Assembly: GCA_945902745.1 (NCBI GenBank)
Contig: CAMDNE010000002.1
Span: forward strand, 124,001-188,000
DNA from: Chitinophaga pinensis
GTDB lineage: Bacteria; Bacteroidota; Bacteroidia; Flavobacteriales_D; Crocinitomicaceae
DNA: 64,000 bases
Direction of reading: 5' to 3'
The notes under the pieces are model-generated. The model saw nothing but the letters and a program-made list of their open reading frames with translations, ran no database searches and had not been told where the DNA came from. Each line of letters starts with the position of its first letter. Position 1 is the stretch's first letter. This document shows, piece by piece, positions 35,766-45,348 of the stretch. Position numbers and translations under genes: made by a program.

Positions 35766-36958
35766 TAATTAAGTTTTTCCAAAGCAGATTTAATACGTTT
35801 CATCGCTTCAATTAGTGTTTCGTCTGACGCTGCATATGAAATTCGAATGCAATTTTGATCACCAAAAGCATCTCCAGTAACAAGTGCCACTAATGCTTCG
35901 TCTAATAAATACAAACACATATCGTCTGCATTGTGCACTGTAGTTCCATTGTATGATTTTCCAAAGAAAGCAGAAATGTCTGGAAAAACATAAAATGCTC
36001 CAACTGGAACATTAGCTTTTACACCTTTAATATTATTCAGGGCGTTCAAAACCAAAATTCTACGTTTATTAAACGCTGTAATCATTTCCTTTAATACAAT
36101 TGGGTCAGCTTCCATTGCTGCTATTGTAGCTTTTTGAGTTATCGAACATGTACCAGAAGTGAATTGTCCTTGAACTTTCGTACATGCATCAGCAATTGCT
36201 TTAGGAGCTCCAATATATCCAAGTCTCCAACCAGTCATAGCCCATGCTTTTGAAACACCATTTACAGTTACTACTTGATTATAAACTTCTGGAAATTGCG
36301 CTAAACTTTCATGTTTACCAACGAAATTGATATGCTCATAAATCTCGTCCGATATCACAACAATATGTGGATATTTCTTCAATACATCCGCTAATTCTTT
36401 CAATTCTTCTTTTCTATAAACAGATCCAGTTGGATTACAAGGTGTTGAGAAAATCAACATTTTTGTTTTTGGAGTAATCGCAGCTTCTAATTGTTCTCCT
36501 GAGATTTTAAAATCTCTATCAATTCCAGCTTTAATAACAACTGGGATTCCTTCAGCAACTTTCACAATCTCCAAATAGGAAACCCAATATGGCGCCGGAA
36601 CAATCACTTCATCCCCAGGATTTATTATACTTAAAACAACATTTGCAATCGATTGTTTTGCTCCTGTTGATGTAACAATTTGTTCTTTTGTATAATCTAA
36701 ACCATTGTCACGCTTGAATTTCTTTGAAATACTTTCTCTCAAATCATCGTATCCTTGAACAGGCGTATACATGGTGAAATTATTATCCATCGCTTCTACT
36801 GCAGCGTCTTTTATAAATTGTGGAGTAAAGAAATCTGGTTCTCCCAAACTCAAGGAAATAATATCTTTTCCTTCAGCTTTTAACTCTCTACTTTTTCTTG
36901 ACATTGCAATGGTCGCGGACTCTTCCATCGCCATTAAACGATTTGATAAATGTATCAT
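35765..36958 (-). CDS. aspC: class I pyridoxal-phosphate aminotransferase (aspartate aminotransferase type)
   Basis: A 397-residue enzyme of the AspC/Ib type. SLGEPDFFTP, the cofactor region STGAKQSIANV, the NPTGSVY motif with its preceding TPC, the PLP lysine in NGVSKAWAMTGWRLGY, and the C-terminal Arg in NCIRISYA are all in place. It likely transaminates aspartate and related amino acids with 2-oxoglutarate. A good two-part promoter precedes it and the heptose kinase gene overlaps its stop by one base pair pattern TAATG. Confidence 0.9.
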   Translation of the reverse strand: MIHLSNRLMAMEESATIAMSRKSRELKAEGKDIISLSLGEPDFFTPQFIKDAAVEAMDNNFTMYTPVQGYDDLRESISKKFKRDNGLDYTKEQIVTSTGAKQSIANVVLSIINPGDEVIVPAPYWVSYLEIVKVAEGIPVVIKAGIDRDFKISGEQLEAAITPKTKMLIFSTPCNPTGSVYRKEELKELADVLKKYPHIVVISDEIYEHINFVGKHESLAQFPEVYNQVVTVNGVSKAWAMTGWRLGYIGAPKAIADACTKVQGQFTSGTCSITQKATIAAMEADPIVLKEMITAFNKRRILVLNALNNIKGVKANVPVGAFYVFPDISAFFGKSYNGTTVHNADDMCLYLLDEALVALVTGDAFGDQNCIRISYAASDETLIEAMKRIKSALEKLN

Positions 36959-36982
36959 ACTTATTATGCGTAAATTTTAATG

Positions 36983-37009
36983 CAAAACTAAACAACTTCA
37001 ACGAACAAA
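36983..37009 (-). promoter_or_regulatory. two-part Bacteroidota promoter for aspC
   Basis: On the minus strand TTTG (37009-37006) and TAGTTTTG (36990-36983) match the -33 and -7 elements with 19 bases from start to start, the usual spacing. The ATG is 25 bases downstream. It is the most complete promoter visible in the window. Confidence 0.6.
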
Positions 37010-37100
37010 TGCCTCATTCCTAGTAAAAATAACGGAAGAATTTAAGAGTCAATTGTGAATAAAACAATGGAATATAAAAAATCCATCTGTTTGATTTATG

Positions 37101-37108
37101 TAAGTTTG
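37101..37108 (+). promoter_or_regulatory. -7 promoter box for the acyltransferase pair
   Basis: TAAGTTTG matches TAnnTTTG and ends only eight bases before the ATG at 37117, so the transcript would be leaderless or nearly so. Confidence 0.45.
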
Positions 37109-37116
37109 TAAAACAC

Positions 37117-37941
37117 ATGACGGAAAAGAAATTCATTGATATTGAAAAAATTATCGAAAACAAAAATCCGAGGCTTTTAAAATGGCTTCCAGGATTTATT
37201 TTGCGGTACTTAAAACACATCTTGCATGAAGATCAAATAAATGATTTCCTGGCGAAGAATAAAGATGTTTATAATATCGACTTCTGTATAGCGGTAATGG
37301 AATATCTGGAGGTAAAAGTTGAAATTAACGGTTTAGAAAACATTCCAAAAGACAAAGCCCTTATAATTGCCCTTAATCATCCACTCGGCGGGATGGATGC
37401 AATTGCACTAGTCGCTGCTCTCAAAGGTCATCGAGAAGATATTAAATTCATTGTCAATGATATCTTGATGAATTTAACTAATCTACAAGATTTATTTGTC
37501 GGCATTAACAAACATGGGAAATTGGGTGTTTCAACAAGAAATCAAGTTCTTGACGTATTTAGTTCGGAGGAAGTAGTGTGTGTTTTTCCTGCTGGAATGG
37601 TAAGTCGAAAACAACATGGCGAAATCAGTGACAACGAATGGAAAAAAACATTTGTAACGTATGCAAAACGTTTGGGTCAGCCAATTGTTCCTATTCATAT
37701 TGATGGCTCTTTATCGAAATTCTTTTATCGTTTGTCCAGTTTCAGGAAATTCATTGGAATTAAAGCAAATGTTGAAATGATATACCTTGCAAATGAATTG
37801 TACAAGCAAAAAGGCAAAACAATCACCTTTACTGTTGGTGAAAAAATTTACACAAAGGATTTTGACAATACAAAATCCGAAAAAGTTATCGCTCAAGAAA
37901 TAAAAAATATGGTTTATAATCTTGCGTCTTCAAAAAAATAA
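37117..37941 (+). CDS. PlsC-like O-acyltransferase, probable aminoacyl-lipid synthesis
   Basis: A 274-residue acyltransferase with the catalytic motif NHPLGGMD (about residues 88-95) and the substrate motif FPAGMVSR. It lies two bases before a GNAT-type N-acyltransferase gene. This pair matches GlsA/GlsB of Bacteroides and OlsA/OlsB-type pairs: the GNAT enzyme N-acylates an amino acid and this one adds the second acyl chain to the hydroxyl of the first, giving glycine, ornithine or similar lipoamino acids (flavolipin in some relatives). Which amino acid is used here cannot be read. Confidence 0.82.
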   Translation: MTEKKFIDIEKIIENKNPRLLKWLPGFILRYLKHILHEDQINDFLAKNKDVYNIDFCIAVMEYLEVKVEINGLENIPKDKALIIALNHPLGGMDAIALVAALKGHREDIKFIVNDILMNLTNLQDLFVGINKHGKLGVSTRNQVLDVFSSEEVVCVFPAGMVSRKQHGEISDNEWKKTFVTYAKRLGQPIVPIHIDGSLSKFFYRLSSFRKFIGIKANVEMIYLANELYKQKGKTITFTVGEKIYTKDFDNTKSEKVIAQEIKNMVYNLASSKK

Positions 37942-37943
37942 GC

Positions 37944-38861
37944 ATGGAAAAAATAATTGACCCAATAGATAAAACGATTCTTAAAGCTGAATTATCGAAA
38001 GATAGATTTGTTCGTGTAACCCGAAAAGGCGACAATGAAATTTATATTGTCAACCAACAAAACGCACCAAATGTTCTGCAAGAAATAGGTAGATTAAGAG
38101 AAGTTACTTTTAGAGCATCTGGCGGTGGAACTGGTTTACCTGTTGATTTAGACGAATACGATACAAATGACATTTGCTATCAACAGTTGATTGTTTGGTC
38201 TCCAGAAGATGAAGAAATTATTGGTGGATACAGATTCATTAAATGTGCCGATGCAATAGATCCTGAAACAGGAGAAATTCATTTATCAACAACACATTAC
38301 TTTGATTTTTCAAAAAAATTCATTGAAGACTATCTTCCTTTTACAATTGAACTTGGAAGAAGTTGGGTTCAACCTAATTTTCAACCAACTATTAACCCGA
38401 GAAAAGGCCTTTTTGCTTTGGATAATATCTGGGACGGTCTGGGGTCTGTTGTTATGTTAAATCCAGAAATCAAATATCTGTTCGGAAAAGTTACGATGTA
38501 TCCAAATTACAATACAGCAAGCAGGGATTTTCTTTTGCATTTCATGAATCACTATTTCCCTGACACGGAAAATTTAATGAAGCCTTTTCATCCACTTGTT
38601 CAGAATTATGACAAAGAATATGTTTCGGGTCAATTAAAAGGTTTGGATTTTAAAGATGGATTCAAAGTATTGAATAGCGCTGTGCGTGAAAAAGGTGAAT
38701 TTATTCCTCCATTGGTAAATATTTATATGAATTTATCAGCTACGATGAAAACGTTTGGAACAGCTGTCAATCCAGAATTTGGAAATGTTGAAGAAACTGG
38801 AATTCTCGTGACTTTGGCTGATATTTATCTAGAGAAAAAGGAACGTCACATGACGTTTTAA
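37944..38861 (+). CDS. GNAT-fold N-acyltransferase, OlsB/GlsB type
   Basis: A 305-residue protein of the hemolysin-like/ornithine-acyl-ACP acyltransferase group (Acetyltransf_5). The start region IGRLREVTFRASGGGTG, then EYDTND, WSPEDEEIIGGYRFIKC and the LGRSWVQPNFQ region are typical. It should transfer a 3-hydroxyacyl chain from ACP to an amino acid, making the lyso-lipid used by the preceding O-acyltransferase. The two genes are two bases apart, so an operon is nearly certain. Confidence 0.82.
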   Translation: MEKIIDPIDKTILKAELSKDRFVRVTRKGDNEIYIVNQQNAPNVLQEIGRLREVTFRASGGGTGLPVDLDEYDTNDICYQQLIVWSPEDEEIIGGYRFIKCADAIDPETGEIHLSTTHYFDFSKKFIEDYLPFTIELGRSWVQPNFQPTINPRKGLFALDNIWDGLGSVVMLNPEIKYLFGKVTMYPNYNTASRDFLLHFMNHYFPDTENLMKPFHPLVQNYDKEYVSGQLKGLDFKDGFKVLNSAVREKGEFIPPLVNIYMNLSATMKTFGTAVNPEFGNVEETGILVTLADIYLEKKERHMTF

Positions 38862-38882
38862 CGTATTGGAAAAAGAATACTG

Positions 38883-39248
38883 CTATTTCTTTTTACCAAT
38901 GTATTCAATACTGCTTGACCCACCCAATCCTCCATTTGTTGAGAAATAATAGAGCTCGTCTTTGTAGATTTTAACTTTATAAGAAGAGGTTGCACCATTA
39001 TACTTTTCAAAAGTTGCACCCTTTCTCAATTCATCGACATGAACTTTGTTGTTAAAAATCACTATTGAATCGTTATCTTGTTTTACTTCTAAATCTTCAG
39101 TGTATGTCGTGTCAATAGTTGTTCCGGTCATGTCAAAATAATGGAAGTTAACTGTACAAGAATAAATTCCAGATAACCTTTTTGCTTTGTACTTGTCACA
39201 AGAAAATAATGACAAACCAATAATTAATGCGAAAATAAATTTTTTCAT
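38883..39248 (-). CDS. small lipoprotein of unknown function
   Basis: A 121-residue protein with a lipobox (LSLFSC, Cys17). The mature part has a beta-rich pattern beginning LSGIYSCTVNF and ending GGSSSIEYIGKKK. I do not recognise a family. It is the last gene of a minus-strand block headed by an ECF sigma factor. Confidence 0.65.
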   Translation of the reverse strand: MKKFIFALIIGLSLFSCDKYKAKRLSGIYSCTVNFHYFDMTGTTIDTTYTEDLEVKQDNDSIVIFNNKVHVDELRKGATFEKYNGATSSYKVKIYKDELYYFSTNGGLGGSSSIEYIGKKK

Positions 39249-39258
39249 TTTTTAAACT

Positions 39259-39756
39259 TTAACTATCCAACAAATCGTCATTGAGTTTTATCTGATTCGA
39301 ATTGTTATTCCATGTTTTGGCAACATTTACGCAAACAATTACAATAAAAATAAGCGATAAAAAAACCATTATATAATATCCAGTTCCAGTAATTGCTTTA
39401 AACCTACCACTAAAACTCAAAGAGAAAGTAGTGAAAAACCATACCACTAATAATGACCACAAATGAAAAAAAGAGAAAATAAGTGCGAAAACTTTTCCAA
39501 CCTTTCCTTTTGAAAATATCATGAACAAAGTTGTAACCAGATAAATTCCAATTGGGATAAATGGTACGACCAAATTAAACCCACTTATTACTTTCCTTGA
39601 GCCAGTACCATTAAGTGTATGACCAAATAAGCCAACGTAAGAGCCAGCTTCAACAACATTAATTCTAAAGGGCAAGAACAGTGTTAAAATCAACAAAACG
39701 CCGATAAGAACATACCAAAAAGTATAATTCGAAAGGAATGATTTATTCTGTTGCAT
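39259..39756 (-). CDS. integral membrane protein of unknown function
   Basis: A 165-residue protein with four hydrophobic segments (about 12-32, 58-80, 85-110 and 125-148). It starts at MQQNKSFLSN; an upstream Met would overlap the preceding lipoprotein gene. No family is recognised. It is the third gene of the sigma-factor block. Confidence 0.65.
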   Translation of the reverse strand: MQQNKSFLSNYTFWYVLIGVLLILTLFLPFRINVVEAGSYVGLFGHTLNGTGSRKVISGFNLVVPFIPIGIYLVTTLFMIFSKGKVGKVFALIFSFFHLWSLLVVWFFTTFSLSFSGRFKAITGTGYYIMVFLSLIFIVIVCVNVAKTWNNNSNQIKLNDDLLDS

Positions 39757-39763
39757 ATTTCGA

Positions 39764-40054
39764 TTAATCCTCTGAAAGACAATCAATAGTAACCATTTGC
39801 CCTACCATGCAAATGCTTCCTCCTTCAATTTCTGTATAACGAACATGAACATCTTTACCATCAACCAATGCAATTTCGAAATCACTGAGATTTTGAGGCT
39901 CCAATTTTGAACCGTTATCCAATTCAAGTACCCATCCACAACCATCCAATCCGGTAAGATTTTTCAATTCAGCATGCTCAGAATTTGAACAATTGGTATC
40001 CTTAGAACATGAGCCGAAAACCAAAAGTGATAAAAGAAAAATAAGTTTTCTCAT
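39764..40054 (-). CDS. small lipoprotein of unknown function
   Basis: A 96-residue protein with a lipobox (LVFGSC, Cys16) and a short mature part with four more Cys, including GLDGCGWVLEL and the ends GSICMVG and TIDCLSED, which could form disulphides. It lies five bases after the sigma factor stop, a position often taken by an anti-sigma factor, but it has no cytosolic domain for that job. Confidence 0.65.
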   Translation of the reverse strand: MRKLIFLLSLLVFGSCSKDTNCSNSEHAELKNLTGLDGCGWVLELDNGSKLEPQNLSDFEIALVDGKDVHVRYTEIEGGSICMVGQMVTIDCLSED

Positions 40055-40059
40055 TACGT

Positions 40060-40656
40060 TTAAATATCAGTCACTAATTGATGCTTTTCAATCAATTTAC
40101 GCATATTAATCAGCGCATATCTCATTCTTCCTAATGCAGTGTTGATACTAATATCTTCTGCTTCAGCGATATCTTTGAACGACATATCGTTATAGATTCT
40201 CATTTTTAGAATATCACGCTGAGTTGCTGGTAAATGATCAACCAAACCAACCATTTGCTTTTCAAGTTCCTCATAAGACATCACTTCTTGAATATTTTTG
40301 TCCTCTTGAGAGAGCGTGCTAAAAATATTATAATCGTCTTTCATAGAAGAAGATTCAGAAATCAAACGCACTTTACTACTCTTTCTAAAATGATCAATTA
40401 CAAGATTGTGTGCAATTCGCATTGCCCAAGGCAAGAATTTACCTTCTTCATTATATGTGCCTAATTTGAGAGTATTAATAATTTTAACGAATGTCTCCTG
40501 GAAAACATCCTCTGCTAACATCTTGTCTCTCAATTTTAAATAAATAAAACGGAACATTTTATCTTTGTGACGCATCAAAAGGACTTCAAAAGCCTTATCA
40601 TTTCCGTCAAGATACGCTGTGATCAACTCACGATCATCCATACACTTCATAGCCAT
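40060..40656 (-). CDS. ECF-type RNA polymerase sigma factor
   Basis: A 198-residue sigma-70 factor. Region 2 spans about 25-95 (DVFQETFVKIINTL and FLPWAMRIAHNLVIDHFRKSSK) and region 4 about 135-190 (LPATQRDILKMRIYNDMSFKDIAEAEDISINTALGR). No anti-sigma factor with the usual architecture is adjacent; two lipoproteins and a membrane protein follow instead. It is divergent from uvrA. Met3 is an alternative start. Confidence 0.92.
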   Translation of the reverse strand: MAMKCMDDRELITAYLDGNDKAFEVLLMRHKDKMFRFIYLKLRDKMLAEDVFQETFVKIINTLKLGTYNEEGKFLPWAMRIAHNLVIDHFRKSSKVRLISESSSMKDDYNIFSTLSQEDKNIQEVMSYEELEKQMVGLVDHLPATQRDILKMRIYNDMSFKDIAEAEDISINTALGRMRYALINMRKLIEKHQLVTDI

Positions 40657-40929
40657 AACTTCAAGTTTAGTAGTTTAAATCTTCGAACTTATTAAGCGTA
40701 TACGTGTTTTATAGGCGATCTTTATTTTAGAATTATATGTGCTAAAGTACAAACTAAATTGAATAATCCAAAAAAAACTTTTTATTTTTTAAATGACGTG
40801 CAACATTGCAACTTCGCAATATTGCGTAGAACACCTTATTTTACTGAACAAAATGATCCTTTTTTACACTATTTTGAATTAAAAACCACGAACTTTTAAA
40901 ACAATAACTTTTTACAACAAAACTGTTTT

Positions 40930-40937
40930 TATCTTTG
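40930..40937 (+). promoter_or_regulatory. -7 promoter box for uvrA
   Basis: TATCTTTG is an exact TAnnTTTG box 18 bases before the uvrA ATG. The 299-base divergent gap to the sigma factor gene also holds an AT-rich stretch and a small palindrome TTGCAACTTCGCAA-type sequence around 40806-40826 that could be an operator. No gene is seen there. Confidence 0.55.
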
Positions 40938-40955
40938 TTATATTCTATTTAAAAT

Positions 40956-43736
40956 ATGTCCAAACAAAAATATATCGAAGTAAAAGGTGCTCGCGTTCAC
41001 AACCTGAAAAATATGGATGTGAACATCCCACATGGAAAGATGACTGTTATTACAGGATTATCTGGATCTGGAAAATCATCTTTAGCGTTTGATACTTTAT
41101 TTGCAGAAGGACAACGCAGATATATTGAGAGTTTATCGTCTTATGCGCGACAATTCTTAGGAAAGTTGAACAAACCCGAAACGGATTACATTAAAGGAAT
41201 TTCACCTGCAATTGCAATAGAACAAAAGGTGATATCTAGTAATCCAAGGTCAACAGTTGGAACAACAACAGAAATATACGATTACTTAAAGATTGCGTTT
41301 GCACGAATTGGAAAAACCTTCTCTCCTATTTCAGGTAATGAAGTTGTCAAACATTCCGTTGCAAACGTGATTGATTTTTTAAAGACCTTAAACGCTGAGG
41401 AGCGAATTTATATCGTCAATCCAATTCATGATTTTAAAAAGTATGGCATTGAGCGTCAGCTAAACTTATTAAAACAACAAGGATATACACGTTTGTTACT
41501 GAACGATGAAATTATAGATTTGGATGACTGTATTTCAACTACTCCAAAAGATATTGAAAACGCCTTTTTAGTTATTGATAGAATTGCAGTTTCCTTTACG
41601 GAAGAAAATGAAGCGAGATATGCTGATTCCATTAATTTAGCTTTCGTTGAAGGACACGGTGACTGCTCAATTGTAATCGCTTCTAATTTTGAGAAATTTC
41701 CTTTTTCAAATCGGTTTGAATTAGACGGAATGGAGTTTCAAGAACCAAATGAACATTTCTTTACGTTTAACAATCCTTTCGGAGCGTGTAAAATGTGTGA
41801 AGGTTATGGTCAAGTAATTGGAATTGATCCGAATCTTATTATTCCCAATAAAAGTTTAAGCGTTTACGAAGGTGCTATTGCTCCCTGGAAAGGAGAATCG
41901 ATGGGAGAATATCTCAATGAATTAGTTTATAATGCAAAGAAATTTGATTTCCCTATTCATCGTCCAATTGCTGAGTTAACAGAGAAAGAACTAGCTTTAT
42001 TATGGTCTGGAAATCAATATTTCACTGGAATAAACGGTTTTTTTAAGTTTGTTGAAAGTCAAGCGTATAAAATTCAATACCGCGTGATGCTTTCTCGTTA
42101 TCGCGGAAAAACAGAATGTACAGATTGCCGAGGTACGCGTTTACGGAAAGATGCAAACTACGTTAAGATTGCTGGTCATTCGATAACTGATGTTGTTCTT
42201 ATGCCCTTAGAAGAATCGCACGCTTTCTTTTCTTCTTTGAAATTAAGCGATTATGATCGACAAGTTTCAAAACGTATTTTACCTGAAATAATCAGTCGAT
42301 TGAGTTTCCTTTTGAATGTTGGATTGGGTTATTTAACCCTGAACCGTCAATCAAACTCTTTGTCTGGAGGTGAATCACAACGCATCAATTTGGCAACATC
42401 GTTAGGGAGTTCACTTGTTGGTTCGATGTACATTTTGGATGAGCCGTCCATTGGTTTACATCCCAAAGACACAAAACGATTGATTTCAGTTTTACACGAA
42501 TTAAGAGATCTTGGAAATACGGTTATCGTTGTTGAGCACGAAGAAGAAATGATGATGGCAGCCGATGAAATTTTAGATATCGGTCCAATGGCAGGAATAT
42601 TTGGAGGTGAAGTCGTTTTTCAAGGGAAACACGCTGGATTAATTGACGCCAAAAACAGTTTGACAGCAGATTACTTAACTGGTAAGAAAAGTATTCCTGT
42701 TCCAAGTAAAAGAAGGCTGTCAAAGAACAAAATTAGCGTAACTGGAGCGAGACAATATAATTTAAAAAATATTTCTGTTGACATTCCTCTAAACAGTTTG
42801 GTATGCATTACTGGAGTGAGTGGTTCAGGGAAATCAACTTTAATAAAGGAAATCGTTTATCCTGCAATTCGAAAAGAATTAGGTGTGTTTGGAGATAAAA
42901 TTGGTGATTTTGGAAGTTTAACGGGTGATATCAAACTGATTAAAGCAATAGAATTTGTTGATCAAAATCCAATCGGTAAATCATCTAGAAGTAATCCAAT
43001 AACCTATGTTAAAGCTTTTGATGATATCCGTGAATTGTTTGCAAAACAGCCCTTAGCAAAGGCTCGCGGTTATAAACCAGGCTTCTTTTCTTTCAATGTT
43101 GAAGGCGGAAGATGCGAAATGTGTGAAGGTGAAGGCGAAATTACTGTTGGAATGCAATTCATGGCTGATGTTCATTTATTGTGTGATACTTGCCAAGGAA
43201 AACGCTACAAGCAAGAAACATTAGAAATTGAATACCGAGGAATAAACGTTGCGGATTTACTAGAAATGGATATTCAGAGCGCTCTAGATTTCTTCAAAGA
43301 AGGAAAAGATAAATTAGAAAGTAAAATCGTTGAAAAAATTCAACCATTAATCAATGTTGGTTTAGGTTATTTAAAAGTTGGGCAATCATCCAGTACGTTA
43401 AGTGGTGGTGAAGCTCAAAGAATCAAACTGGCATCCTTTTTATCAAAAGGTCAAAACTCACCTTCTACCCTCTTTATTTTTGACGAACCGACAACTGGAT
43501 TGCATTTTCATGACATCGATAAATTGATAATTGCTTTCAATTCATTGATCAATGTTGGACATTCGATTATCGTTATTGAGCACAACACAGAAGTCATTAA
43601 ATGTGCAGATTGGATTATTGACCTAGGACCAGAAGGTGGTAAAAATGGTGGGAATATACTGTTCACTGGTACTCCAGAAGATCTTGTTAAATCCAAAGAC
43701 AATGCAACAGGAATGTTTTTAGCACCTAAACTTTAA
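40956..43736 (+). CDS. uvrA: excinuclease ABC subunit A
   Basis: A 926-residue tandem ABC ATPase. Both Walker A loops (GLSGSGKSSLAFD and GVSGSGKSTLIKE), both signature motifs (NSLSGGESQRINLA and STLSGGEAQRIKLA) and both Walker B motifs (LDEPSIGLH and FDEPTTGLH) are intact. The second zinc module has CEMC and CDTC. The first module is reduced: ACKMC is present, but the upstream CxxC pair of E. coli UvrA is replaced by a Cys-free stretch (FSNRFELDGMEF). UvrA finds DNA lesions for nucleotide excision repair with UvrB. Its stop codon overlaps that of the convergent symporter gene. Confidence 0.96.
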   Translation: MSKQKYIEVKGARVHNLKNMDVNIPHGKMTVITGLSGSGKSSLAFDTLFAEGQRRYIESLSSYARQFLGKLNKPETDYIKGISPAIAIEQKVISSNPRSTVGTTTEIYDYLKIAFARIGKTFSPISGNEVVKHSVANVIDFLKTLNAEERIYIVNPIHDFKKYGIERQLNLLKQQGYTRLLLNDEIIDLDDCISTTPKDIENAFLVIDRIAVSFTEENEARYADSINLAFVEGHGDCSIVIASNFEKFPFSNRFELDGMEFQEPNEHFFTFNNPFGACKMCEGYGQVIGIDPNLIIPNKSLSVYEGAIAPWKGESMGEYLNELVYNAKKFDFPIHRPIAELTEKELALLWSGNQYFTGINGFFKFVESQAYKIQYRVMLSRYRGKTECTDCRGTRLRKDANYVKIAGHSITDVVLMPLEESHAFFSSLKLSDYDRQVSKRILPEIISRLSFLLNVGLGYLTLNRQSNSLSGGESQRINLATSLGSSLVGSMYILDEPSIGLHPKDTKRLISVLHELRDLGNTVIVVEHEEEMMMAADEILDIGPMAGIFGGEVVFQGKHAGLIDAKNSLTADYLTGKKSIPVPSKRRLSKNKISVTGARQYNLKNISVDIPLNSLVCITGVSGSGKSTLIKEIVYPAIRKELGVFGDKIGDFGSLTGDIKLIKAIEFVDQNPIGKSSRSNPITYVKAFDDIRELFAKQPLAKARGYKPGFFSFNVEGGRCEMCEGEGEITVGMQFMADVHLLCDTCQGKRYKQETLEIEYRGINVADLLEMDIQSALDFFKEGKDKLESKIVEKIQPLINVGLGYLKVGQSSSTLSGGEAQRIKLASFLSKGQNSPSTLFIFDEPTTGLHFHDIDKLIIAFNSLINVGHSIIVIEHNTEVIKCADWIIDLGPEGGKNGGNILFTGTPEDLVKSKDNATGMFLAPKL

Positions 43737-45127
43737 TCAACGTAAAGTTCTGGTTCTTTCACGAAAAGCTCATTCTCACTTCTCGCAATAACGGCTGATG
43801 CTAAACAATTTCCAAGAACATTCACCGAAGTTCTTCCCATGTCCATTAATGCATCAACTGCAAGAATAACGCTGGCTTGTTCTGCTGAAACACCAATTGT
43901 CATAACCGTTCCTGCAAGAATAACGAAAGATGCTCCCCTCACTCCTGCTACTCCTTTACTTGTTAGCATTAATACTAAACAGATACTTATTTGTTCTCCG
44001 ATAGTTAAATCTATTCCAGCCATTTGTGCTAAAAACACCGTTGCTAAAGACAAATAAAGTGTTGTTCCATCCAAATTAAAACTATAACCAGTAGGAATCA
44101 CAAACGCAACAATTTTCTGAGGAACGCCAAATTTTTCCATGTTTTCCATGGCTTTCGGTAAAGCAGCTTCACTACTTGCTGTTGCAAAAGCGAGTGAAAC
44201 AGGCTCTGAAACTGCTTTCAAGAATTTTTTGATTGGAATTTTCGCTAATAATGCAATTGGTAGAAGTATAACTAAAATGAAGATTACCAATGCAATATAA
44301 AGTGTTCCGACAAGTTGCATCAAGTTATACAAAATACCAACACCAGATTTTGCAATCGTACTAGCTAATGCTCCAAACACAGCGATTGGTGCAACATACA
44401 TTACTAAATCTGTGAATTTAAACATCACTTCTGCTAAACTTTCACTGAAACCAAGCATAGCATCTTTGTGCTTCTGGTTCTTTACCATACTTAATCCAAT
44501 TGCAAAAAGGATAGAGAAAACAACGACTTGTAACACTTGATTTTCAGCAATTGCCTTCGCAATATTTTCTGGAAAAATCTCAACTAAATGATCTTTTGGG
44601 GCTTCTGTTTGCTTCATCAATTCCGCAGATTTCTCCATGTCTTGAGCTCTTGCTTCAACCTTTACGCCAACTCCTGCTTGAGAAATATTGATAGAAGCCA
44701 AACCAATGAATAGAGCGAATGTTGTAACGATTTCAAAGTAAAGGATACTCTTTAATCCAATTCGTCCTACTTGTTTTAAATTACTATGTCCAGCAATTCC
44801 AACAACCAATGTTGCGAAAATCAATGGAGCTACCAATGTTTTTATTAAGCGAAGGAAAATCTTGCCAAAACGTTCCATTTCCAATGCGAATACTGGGAAA
44901 TCCATTCCTACTTCTACACCTAAAATCATGGAAGAAAAAATCCATAAGGAAAGTTTTTTCCGTTTAAAAGAAATTAAGAAAAGGTAGGCGATTAAAAGAT
45001 ACCGAACGATTTTAAATCCTGTAGGATCAAAACCAGGTAATTTATTTTCAATAAAAAATACCAATCCGATATGCATGAACGCAACTACATACCAAAATAC
45101 CGTGAACATTGACTTAAATAACTTCAT
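43733..45127 (-). CDS. dicarboxylate/amino acid:cation symporter (DAACS family)
   Basis: A 464-residue polytopic membrane protein. Family motifs are clear: FATASSEAALPKAMENMEKFGVP (re-entrant loop HP1), GYSFNLDGTTLYLSLA (TM7) and DALMDMGRTSVNVLGNCLA (TM8). It should import glutamate, aspartate or C4-dicarboxylates with protons or sodium. About 130 residues between the early membrane helices are longer than in GltP. The start is placed at MKLFKS (45127). It is convergent with uvrA. Confidence 0.9.
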   Translation of the reverse strand: MKLFKSMFTVFWYVVAFMHIGLVFFIENKLPGFDPTGFKIVRYLLIAYLFLISFKRKKLSLWIFSSMILGVEVGMDFPVFALEMERFGKIFLRLIKTLVAPLIFATLVVGIAGHSNLKQVGRIGLKSILYFEIVTTFALFIGLASINISQAGVGVKVEARAQDMEKSAELMKQTEAPKDHLVEIFPENIAKAIAENQVLQVVVFSILFAIGLSMVKNQKHKDAMLGFSESLAEVMFKFTDLVMYVAPIAVFGALASTIAKSGVGILYNLMQLVGTLYIALVIFILVILLPIALLAKIPIKKFLKAVSEPVSLAFATASSEAALPKAMENMEKFGVPQKIVAFVIPTGYSFNLDGTTLYLSLATVFLAQMAGIDLTIGEQISICLVLMLTSKGVAGVRGASFVILAGTVMTIGVSAEQASVILAVDALMDMGRTSVNVLGNCLASAVIARSENELFVKEPELYVD

Positions 45128-45348
45128 GCCGTGAAGATAGGAATTTTTCTTTTGAAGTTTCAATAAGCATGAACAGGTTATTTATTCAACCATTTTTAAA
45201 ATATTTTGAAAAATTTCTTCATTTTTTTGTCATATTAATGATTATGTGTATTATTGTATCCTATAACGGAAGTATTTTCTACTTCTACGACACTCCAAAA
45301 CAACAATTGAAATACCCAAATTAATACATTGCACCTTTTACGCATTTT

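Noticed and set aside
43733-43736. Overlapping stop codons of uvrA and the symporter
   Set aside because: Common compact convergent arrangement; not a separate element.
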